A model generated the notes under the pieces. That model ran no database searches, was not told the DNA's origin, and worked only from the letters and a program-made list of their open reading frames with translations. Source: Lyophyllum atratum (lineage: Eukaryota; Basidiomycota; Agaricomycetes; Agaricales; Lyophyllaceae). From it: a stretch of 64,000 bases of DNA. The stretch covers positions 1,116,001 to 1,180,000 of the forward strand of contig JACGCN010000014.1 in assembly GCA_014905825.1 (NCBI GenBank). Reading direction: 5' to 3'. Shown here piece after piece: positions 55,484 to 64,000 of this stretch. The translations under genes and the position numbers were made by a program. Within the stretch, counting starts at the first letter, position 1; every line of letters begins with the position of its first letter.

Positions 55484-58400
55484 TTAGTCATTAAATACAT
55501 ATTCACTAAGATCCATGCCATATGTGTTTAGAGTGAATCCAAGTGCCTCTCGTCTACTATTATCCTCTCGCAACATTTTCATCGACTCTGTTTCTTGACC
55601 ACGCTGCAGCCGACCCATACCGAAATGTGTACGGAACGCCAAACCCTTCAAATTTTTGACGCGCGAAATTGCAACGAATGATAGTCCAGATGAGAAGTCC
55701 TTTGGTCCCAGGTCAATGACAACGTCTGACAATGTGAGACCCTGGCTCTTGTGTATGGTAATTGCCCAGGCCAATGCCAATGGAAGCTGAGTGCGTGAAA
55801 GTTGCATTCCGGATTTGTCCTCCCAACGAGCGGTGACAGGAGTTACCAGAACCCATGATGGATCAATGCCATGCCAGCCAGGTGTTTGGGGACCTAATCT
55901 ATGTATGAGGTGATGTTCTAAAGTGTACTGGATCATACTCACCAGAATATCCTGGACATTCGACAAATACTACTGCAGGAAGGTGGTGCTGCTTTGGGTT
56001 TGATTGAGGATGATACCATATCTTTTTGACCACACCCTGGCATCCGTTGACTAGTCCTGAACACCTATTAGAAATTGGCAGATGGAAGAGAAAGCAGACT
56101 AAGTACCTTTGGAAGTCCAGAGATTACGAGTGATCATCACTCGTGCACCTTCAGCCAGCAGAATCATAGGCTCTAATCCATCAGCATCTTCCTCTGAAGC
56201 CTTTTTTGCAGCACTATTGTTGTGTTTGGCCTCGCATCGAATCACGGGCTTTCCAATTCCAGCTAAGCGATGCTTATTGCACTCTTGGACTGCGGCTCGA
56301 GTTGGTAGCAGATGTAAGACTTCATTGAATCGAGTATGATCCTCAGGAGTGAGACGATCCCAGAATCGGGTAGACAAGAGGTCATAGTCCTCCTGAGTTG
56401 TTGAGTAAGTGCGGAGTCGAAGTAGTGCATCTCGAAACCTAATCTGCTCAGGATCCTCTCCTTCTTGGCGGAAAATACGACTGAGAGTAATGGACTGTTG
56501 AAAGGATTCAAAGACTCGGCGCCCTTCTGAGGCAAGGCCTGACCGACGTCCATCAGAAGTCTTGGTTGAATAGAGAGGAGTATCGCCAATTGGTGGAAGC
56601 TGGGCAAAGTCTCCAAAGAATATAGCAGGAAGCCCACCCAATGCATCATCAGATGCAGCTGGAATGACTTGTCGTAAACGCCTGTCTGCGCGACCCATTT
56701 GAGCACGTCCCACCATGGATTTCTCATCCAGGATAAGAAGTCTAACACCCCTCCATCGAGTTTGTAGTCGCTGCAGTGAAGAGTCTTTCAACTGCTGGAA
56801 TTCTTGTTTCTCCTTCACTGGAATGGATAAGCCAAAGTTTATAGTCCAGCCTCGAATTCCAAAGGCAGAGATTCCGGTTGGTGCGAGTCGAACAACTGGA
56901 TCCCTTGCTTGTGGCTGATCCGCAAACATTTCCCGAAGTGCAGTGGATATAGCCCATATCAGAAATGACTTTCCAGTTCCAGCAGTTCCGTCAACATTGA
57001 TGCGCAGAGGTGGTGGTTTAGGCTCTCCATCATTTGCGCACAACTTCTTGAAGTAGGCCATGACCTGAAGGAAGACAAGTCTTTGCTCTGCTTTGAGATT
57101 GGCATAGTCCACCTCTGGAAGAATCTGAACATCATCATTGGGGGATTCCTTGACTTGATTCTCTAGCCACTTGGACGCTTCCTTGATGATTTCGCCAGAT
57201 GGAGCACCCGCATGCCAGTCGTACTCGATGTCCATATCTCGTAAGCCCAAGTTTCCCAAGTTAGACTCTACAACTTGGTTTGGAGCCCGAGCCGCCTCTC
57301 TCATCCAGTCAGCGCGATAATCCTCCTCAACATCTCCAGGGACAGATTCAGAATCTGACTCTTCTTCATCAACCTCGTCAGATATGAGGGGGAGTGTGTC
57401 GTCCGAGTGCACATGGTTTTCGTCTAAGCAGTGGTCATGATAAGCGTCTTTCCAAGTAAGACAACCTTGAAGAAGCTCCTCAGGTTCCTTGAAGGGGTGA
57501 TTAAGAATCATGCGTGCATAGCAGTATTTCTCGTAAGAGTCCTCGTCGTCCTTGTTTGGGCGGTAGCGTGGCCAGACATTGACAATGTATGGTTGGGCAC
57601 CACGTGAACCACGTTTGTAAACAGTGTTTCCTCTCCAGTCCCAATTAGCACCAAAATCCAGGATAGTGATGTTGGCAGCAGGGTGTGGGTTATGTGGATT
57701 GGTAGGAGTTGGAGCAACCATAGGACGCCTTTTGTATCGTTCCAGAAGTCCTACTCGTGCCGTACGTGAATTTTCAAAGTCGACCACTTCACTGGCATCC
57801 GGAGAAACGCAAAGGGAACAAATTTGTCGAGAGGAGTGAATGAGTTTACAACCCAAAAGTATATGGCATGTTTCTTGGCCTGAAATGTCACGTTCAGCGA
57901 CAAAGGAGGAGAGCATTTTCTGGTATGCAATTCCAGCAGGATCTGTATCCTGTAGCCGAGAAATTGCAGTTTGAAGTGATTTGTCATGTGAGGATGATGT
58001 AGATTCGCCTTTACTGGCATACTTTGCAACATATGCAATGACAGCTTCGCGGTTGATGACTGGGCGGAAATCAATATTGGCCCTCCAACCCAAGATAAAT
58101 CCAGCATTGTAAGAGTTCAGAAGGGGATCGTTTCGGCGAGTGTGGAGTTCAGCAAAATCCCGAGTAGCCTCCTTTGCAAATGCAGAGTCCTCCCTACATT
58201 CCTTTGGAAAGCCAAAACGACAAAAGGTTTCATCTGACTCTTTTTTCTGTCTTTCACAATAACCGGGAGTACAGTGAGTGTGTCGTTGCAAGCGATTGAG
58301 CATTTCTGCAAGTTCCAATTTGGTATCCTCAAGTGTAGTGAAAAGCCGTGCGGATGGGTGAATTGCTGCAGGAGGACATGTCGTATCAGGATGCCAAGTG

Positions 58401-61279
58401 GATACATGCTGGTCCCAGAAGTTGATGAAATTCTGCAAGTCCACCGGATTGGAAGTATCGAGAGTCTCTATCTGAGGTGCATCCTCCAACCAAAGAAATC
58501 CATGAATGTGACTGCTTCCACGATGCTGCCACTCATATCTCCACCAGTAGTCCTTGACTTTGAACTTTGGTTTGACGTAATATTCAAAGAATATCTGCCA
58601 CCGCTTCTGGAAGTAGTATCCAGCAATAGCCGGATTCTCGTTGAGATCCTTCATGCGTGTCCGATAAGCAGCCGCATCTTCTCCCTGCTCGGGATCATAG
58701 TTGGGCATGTGCTGGTGCATGTCTGGCCACTGGATATCAGCTGATGAAGCAGTGAAGAAGACGTGAGGAGATTTGCATTCTGGGGATCGTATTTGACCAA
58801 TGAGCTCCTGCTGTGCCTTCTGCCAGAAAGGTTTAGATCCAGGTAGTTTGTCACCAGCACGAGAGACACGATTTGCAAGTCCTTGTGCATTGTCAGATTC
58901 AAGCATTTCACGTATATCCTCAACAGTGAGCTGGCGATCCTCCCTATGTGTAGTCAAGTACCATGATGATCCCTTTTTAGCTGCCACGCGCATAACAGTA
59001 TTCAGTGCCCAATATCGAAAGCGGGGATGGCATGCAAAGTGGCCTCCATCGAGACGGATGAGATGTGCTGCCCATTCTTCCATTGTAACATTAATATCCC
59101 GTGGCTGGGTAATATCTGCTTCACCAGTACAAAAGAGTGTCGGAAAGGCGTCTATCGCGATGGCACAACCTGAATGCTCGTTGATGGGGGTTCCACGAAT
59201 CTCAGGCATTGTGAGAATAATTGGTTGGTCGTCGTTTAATGCAGCTGCATTCAATTGCTCTAGTTCCGTAGATCTAGCCTGCACATTGGGCACAAATCCA
59301 CGTGAGAAGACCGGTTCCTCATTATTCACAGGATCCTCTCCTCCCTCCCCTTCTGGAGGACCATTATCTTGAGCAGCTGGATCCTCCAAGTCTCGTTGCT
59401 CGATGCTCCGCAATTGACCATGAACAGAGTTATCCTCTGGTAGTTGAGCAAGTCTACCATAATCAACTTCAACAGATCCATCACGGAATGTAGGGTGTGA
59501 AGTCTGCAGATAACGCAGCCATGCCTCAATATTCCGCTGGCGAACTCGGAAATCCTGATAGATGGCTTGATTTGTTTGCTCCTCTGTTCCCGAGCGTCGC
59601 AGAATGATGATATCGCACTCTTCAGGAAGCAAGGGGAGTCTGGCATGGAGGACTGCATTCTCTCGAGGAAAGTTGCATATATGACCAGTGTACTTGAATT
59701 GGCCACCACGCACTTGCCATAGCTGAATTAATGCGTGAACCGGAGAAATGAGCATCTCTTCCATCTGTGTAAGCTCAGGCAAGTATGGTGGAGGCATTCC
59801 CGGAAACATCTTGTTCACCGGTTTGAACTTGTCATCTTTTTTGCACTTTGTACAGACTCCCTGCACGACGTTGAGATCAAACCACTTCTCATGGCACTGA
59901 TTACAACGCTCCATCCTTATATCCATGAGTTTCTCCCGTACGATAGCAAGTAGTGCCTTGTCCTCTGCTGATGCAGCAGGTTCAGAAAGTGGGTCAATGT
60001 TATGGAGAGGAGGAGGAGGTGGTGGAGGAGGAGGTGGTGGAGGAGGTGGAGGAGGTGGAGATGGAGGTGGAGGTGGAGGCTGAGGAGGCTGAGGAGGTGG
60101 AGGTGAAGGCTGAGGAGGCTGAGGATTGTCTAGATTGTCGAGTTCGTGTTGAATTTGTGCAGCAGCAGCTTCTGCTCTCCGACGACGAGCAGCAGCATTG
60201 TCTCTTGTTCTACAACGTGCACATTGCATTTGTAGACCAAATACATCCAAAGAGACCCAATGACTAGATTTGGTGCACCACAAAAGGCGAGAGTTAAGCG
60301 GATGAACATCTCTGCCTCGAGTACCACGATGCTCTCTAACGCGGAAGCGACTACGAGAAACAATCTGTGCAGGTATGTGATTGTTGAGGTTTGGAACAGG
60401 AAATGGCTGGGGTGCAGGAGGAGGCATTGGAGGGGGAATAGAACCAAAAACATCAGAAAAAGCGGCCTGGGCAGGGTCTGGGACTTGTGCGAATTGGAAT
60501 AATCGTTGAGGACGTAATTCAAGCATTTCATCATCAGATTGGTCTTGCATATCAACATCTTGGGACATCAAATGTCGTACGCCAACAGATGGAGGAGTAG
60601 CCAGAATAGTGATACGAGTTCGTTTACGTTGAACTTCACGTGATGTGGGAGTTACAGGTGTGCGCTGGCAATTCTGACGACGACCAGTGCTTCTAGGAGT
60701 GAGGGCGGCTTCAAAGTGAAATTACTAACTATTTACAATTAGAAATGTTGAAAGAGACTTACGACCACCACCTTTAGTACGCGGAAAAGGAAATGCAGCA
60801 GCAGGCGATGTATCGGGAGACGGAGCAGGAGGGGTAGATATATGGGTGACGTTCAAAATTTGTGATAGTGTGAGGGAATCAGCAGCAGGTGTTAACTGGA
60901 TTCTAGACGGTCCAGCCCCAGCAGGCTGAGGCGGCATGACTAAATCAGGAACTGAAAAGGCATCAGTTCTATTCATGATATTTGGCAGATGTGAACGTAC
61001 GTGAAGGGGAGAAATCATCTGGCGCATGATCTAGGGAGGAATTTGGTACTACAGGAGAGGGTCCTAAAATTCTTATATCAACTAACCGGGTTTCTAAATA
61101 TACAGAGTAGACATACCGGGGATTGGTACTTCGCGTCTTTTTCCGCGTCTCTTTGCCTGGTTTTCTGCACGTCTCTTTGCCTGGGCTGCGACGTCTTCTG
61201 CACGTCTCTTCGCCTGGGCTGCGACCTTTCGCAATTTCTTCGCAGCAGACAAAAGCGGATTATCAGATCCGCCAGGCAT
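55484..61279 (-). CDS. Helitron Rep/helicase transposase
   Basis: Rolling-circle transposase. The N-terminal exon begins at ATG 61279 with a repeated basic helix (AAQAKRRAE, twice), and further short exons run to about 60725. The main frame is about 60713-56108, then 56056-55943 and 55893-55484 after two introns. The N-terminal third is Pro-rich with a long poly-Pro run (about 60000-60110) and Cys pairs resembling zinc fingers. The Rep HUH site is HIHGFLW (about 58490-58530). The Pif1-like helicase has Walker A GTAGTGKS (about 56970-56990), Walker B LILDEKSMVG, GDFAQLPPIGD and the C-terminal ITIHKSQGLTLSDVVIDLG. Both catalytic halves look intact. The junction near 60990-61000 between N-terminal exons is not resolved and may hide a frameshift. 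Confidence 0.88.
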
Positions 61280-61978
61280 AGTCCAGAGAAAGCCAGAGAG
61301 CCACAGATAAGCCTAAACAGGTGTTGAACCCGTGTCCCCTGCTATTCAACCAAAGAGTCACCAAATTTCAACACGCCGCAAGACAATGTTCAGGGGAAAT
61401 TAATCCAAAGCTTATAGCAACTCCTGATACACCCCTTTTCTGCTAGGCAGGTGGAAGTGTCAAGGGAGGCAGTAAAAGGTACTGAAAGCTCCTGACACCG
61501 TTGAGTGAGAGAGGTCCTGGAGCCTCAGCAAACTGGGACTGAGAGGTTGGACTTCACTAAATGCCAATGGACAAGAAGTCACAATTGGCAACCTCTTAGT
61601 GCGCTATATAGTTGATTTCAGGGTCCTCAAAAGCAGAAATGTGCCGAGCAGTCTCAGAAGCAGTAGCAAGCCCAAATGTAGCCAAGAGTCACCGAGAAAA
61701 CGGCGCGCGACGTTTTTGACAGATCGCGTTGATGCGTGGACACGCGTTAAGGTTCATCTCAGATTCAAACGCCGCCGGCGAGCACCGCAATGGCGCTCGA
61801 TAGGTTGCGGCTTGCGCTGCGCGCTGCGCTGAAATTCTCACGGGGTCCTCAAAAGACAAACAGGAACAAAACCAGCGACGCTTACCAATCATCTGCATTT
61901 TGGGTCGGTAGCAAGATATAGGGGAGCAAGCTCCCCAATAAACCATGGCTCACCATCGCCCGCTCAGCAAAGTTTCCA
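61280..61978. other. Helitron upstream region / DUF6593 promoter
   Basis: About 700 bp. It contains a 13-bp direct repeat GGGTCCTCAAAAG (61621-61633 and 61843-61855) and the palindrome at 61921-61936. No coding frame supported. Confidence 0.45.
61921..61939 (+). repeat. Helitron-flanking inverted repeat, right copy, and palindrome
   Basis: GGGGAGCAAGCTCCCC (61921-61936) is a perfect palindrome. Bases 61926-61939 complement the copy at 55415-55428. Confidence 0.6.
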
Positions 61979-62683
61979 ATGCACCTCTACCTATCAGGAC
62001 GCGAAGCTATAAACTCCGAATACGCCAATGACAACGGCCAGGTCCTCTACAAAGTCGAGACACCCCAGGCCTTAGGAACACGTACCTCGACCATAAGCAT
62101 GGTCGTGGCCTTCGATGTTCCTCAGCGGGATGGCGAGCCCGACATGCACAATAGGTTCGCGCATCTCGCGGAAATAGAACATCATGTCCTCGGATCGTCT
62201 ATCATGCGCTTTGGGGGCCAAGAGCATCAGACGAAGGACTTCTTCCGGAAGGAAGGCTTGAAGAACGGCGGCTTTTCGCGTTACGGACGGTGAGCCTCCA
62301 TTTCGCTTTGTGCCTAGATTCTCTCTGAACCCAGGCCTTTGCGCCTTAATCTCCAGAAATCGCGTATGGACGGCATCCGACGGTAAAGAATACAAATGGC
62401 TCCTCCGGTCTCTGAAATCAGAAGTGTGTAGGCTCAGTGCGCTTTTTTTTGCACATGATGGCTGACCCTGGCGACGCCGTTATCTTCACAGCTCGTCACC
62501 AACCACAGCGAAGGAAAGACCATCGCGAAATCGCATCGCCGCGGTCTCGGTTTGATTGGACCTGTCAGTGAGGGATACCTCGAGATCCAACCGGAAGGGG
62601 AACACATCGTACAAGAGATCCTGATTACCTTCATTTACGTCGAAAAGTACCGCAAGGAGAAGGAGCGGCCGTCCAAGTACTAA
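61979..62683 (+). CDS. DUF6593-type basidiomycete protein
   Basis: Three exons: 61979-62289, 62357-62423, 62492-62683; 189 residues with consistent phases. It begins MHLYLSGREAINSEYANDNG, with YKVETPQALGTRTSTIS and SDGKEYKWLLRS, the beta-rich pattern of the DUF6593 family, and ends with ILITFIYVEKYRKEKERPSK. The function of the family is unknown. The start codon lies 40 bp from the Helitron-side palindrome, so its promoter may have been altered by that insertion. Confidence 0.75.
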
Positions 62684-63353
62684 TATGATGCACCAAAGTC
62701 GGCTGGGGAGCTGTACTTGACCGATCCAGCTTCGAATTGTAACAAGTGCCTCAATGTGTTTATCAGAACTCTGTGAAGCCGCAGGCTCCAATGACTCGAC
62801 CCTCATCCCCAACGTTCTTAGCCTGAGCTGCTCGTTGTCCGGTACGTCCCAAGACGTTGTGCTTAGACATTCCTGTTCGCCAGATGAACATACACAATTC
62901 GACGGCGACTAGTAGTCTTATAGATAGTTGTATGCCGTACTTCCGATCCTTCAAGGTCGACATTCGCGCGAGATTGATGACAGTCTTGATATGAGAGGAC
63001 GGGCTGGCTTGATCATGGAGATATCGGACCCGTTTGAGAATACTGATGAATACTTGGTCAGAACCGCTGGGGCAGGGCCAGGGCAGATGCACCAGCATCT
63101 CGCCTCATCACGACAAAGAGACACGAGAACAGAGGAACAAATACCAGCACTAATGTAACACATACACACCGAAAGCAAAAGAAACCCACTATATACAACA
63201 GAAAGCGCACAAATACAGAAAGTCCGAGTCCACACACCCCATCGCTCACCGCATCCCCGGCACACCTCCATCATAGCTCGCCACGCCCACACCCACCCCA
63301 ACCGAAACAGCCCCAATCGTAGAGGAGACATACGGGTGCCCCTGTGCCAAGGT
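62684..63353. other. Intergenic region
   Basis: 670 bp between convergent stops of the DUF6593 and Slm1-type genes; no supported feature. Confidence 0.45.
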
Positions 63354-64000
63354 TCATAACCCCTCCTTAAACTTGCTCTCGACCGGTTCGGGGCCGTTCC
63401 CCTCGAGAGGCGCAGCATCGTCCTGAGCGGCATGCGGCGCCCGACCCTCCGGCGCCTTTTCCTGCTGGCGCTTACTCGGCCTGCGCGACACGTCCGCTCC
63501 GGCACCGGTATCATCTCCCACTACGACGACATGTGCGTCGACGTGGGGTGCCTCGGGCGGCGGAGCATGTTTCTTCTCGATCTGGGGGTATAAGAGTTAC
63601 ATGATGTAGTAGCAGCGGGGTGACTAGGTACTGACAGCAAAGCCGTTGGGTCCGATCTCGACGCCCGAGTGTTTCTCGGGATGTGTGTAGGACGGCGGGT
63701 GCATATCCTCGCCCTCGCCTGCCTCTATGGCCTCGACGTACATCTCCTCTTCGTCCTGATCCTCCTGCTCTTCTTCTTCAACGCTGCTGCCTTCGTCCTC
63801 TTCGTCCTCCTCCTCGCTGACGTACCCGGCAGCCCTGACGGCGGCAGCGACGGGCCCGCTCCGCTCCATCTGCTCGCTCGCCACAAGATACCGCGCACAC
63901 AACATCCGGATATCATTCCACCACTCCATCATATCCTCCCTACTCCTCGCCCTGAAGCTCCACGCGTGCTGACCGCTCCTCAGGACCTTGAACGATCCCG
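63354..64000 (-). CDS. SLM1: Slm1-type PH-domain protein, 3' part (5' outside window)
   Basis: Two exons visible on the minus strand: 64000-63636 (continues beyond the edge) and 63581-63354. The end of the PH domain reads WSFRARSREDMMEWWNDIRM and is followed by ARYLVASEQMERSGPVAAAV, a very conserved Slm1/Slm2 stretch. A long acidic run and a disordered Pro/Ala tail end in VESKFKEGL. In yeast Slm1/Slm2 bind PI(4,5)P2 at eisosomes and link membrane stress to TORC2 and actin. The F-BAR-like N-terminal half lies outside the window. Confidence 0.85.

Larger units (their letters stand above)
55415..61939 (-). mobile_element. Helitron (autonomous-type), approximate limits
   Basis: Region containing one large Rep/helicase gene on the minus strand. 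A 12-bp sequence TGGGGAGCTTGC at 55417-55428 recurs inverted at 61926-61937, and the latter forms a 16-bp perfect palindrome (61921-61936). These are taken as approximate limits; canonical TC and CTRR ends were not found with confidence. GTGAG-TAC-CTCAC at 55396-55408 is a further small palindrome just outside. Confidence 0.6.

Noticed and set aside
61321..61365. tRNA-like B-box (GGTTCAACACC on the minus strand)
   Set aside because: No matching acceptor or D arm could be folded by eye; probably chance or a SINE scrap.

Overview
The window is nuclear DNA of a filamentous basidiomycete, most likely an Agaricomycete. The conserved genes are cut by many 45-60 bp GT-AG introns with CTRAY-like branch points. 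The best gene models are lysyl-tRNA synthetase, ribosomal proteins eS17 and uS8, an Ldb17/SPIN90 protein, an Ert1/AcuK regulator, BuGZ/ZNF207, a CTP-type diacylglycerol kinase and Slm1. Around them lie secreted plant-matter or oxidative enzymes (tannase family, GH12, haem-thiolate peroxidase) and lineage-restricted basidiomycete families (DUF6593, F-box-like, nucleotidyltransferase-like). All exon models come from reading frames, splice signals and family conservation by eye; no alignment was run.

Layout. 1-11.3 kb: a Ty3/gypsy retroelement with gag (cut by the left edge), protease, RT-RNaseH-integrase, a frame-shifted chromodomain and a downstream third ORF. Its gag/protease frame is split by a 1.2 kb hAT-like element with perfect 8-bp target duplications. 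11.3-12.5 kb: 3' part of a pogo/DDE_1-like transposase gene. 13.7-26.2 kb: a dense, intact housekeeping block (LDB17, KRS1, ERT1, BuGZ, RPS17, RPS22, DGK1). 26.9-29.1 kb: a tannase-family gene broken by a second hAT-like element. 29.7-35.1 kb: a tandem pair of single-exon membrane proteins. 36.9-37.6 kb: a protein-kinase pseudogene. 38.4-41.4 kb: a large disordered protein. 43.8-45.0 kb: a GH12 gene with one premature stop. 46-53 kb: an unidentified coding remnant, a frame-shifted F-box-like gene, a haem-thiolate peroxidase pseudogene that has lost its haem-ligating Cys codon, and a two-domain nucleotidyltransferase-like gene. 53.9-54.3 kb: a small secreted protein with three C-x-PWEWWC repeats. 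55.4-61.9 kb: a Helitron with a Rep/helicase gene. 62-64 kb: a DUF6593 gene and the 3' part of a Slm1-type PH-domain gene.

Two themes stand out. The housekeeping block reads cleanly through seven multi-exon genes, while almost every secreted enzyme outside it carries a disabling lesion, so the lesions look like real decay rather than general sequencing error. The least familiar item is the small secreted repeat protein at 53893-54273: signal peptide, TATA box, one intron, and a 14-residue repeat whose only change inside the conserved hexapeptide codons is synonymous.
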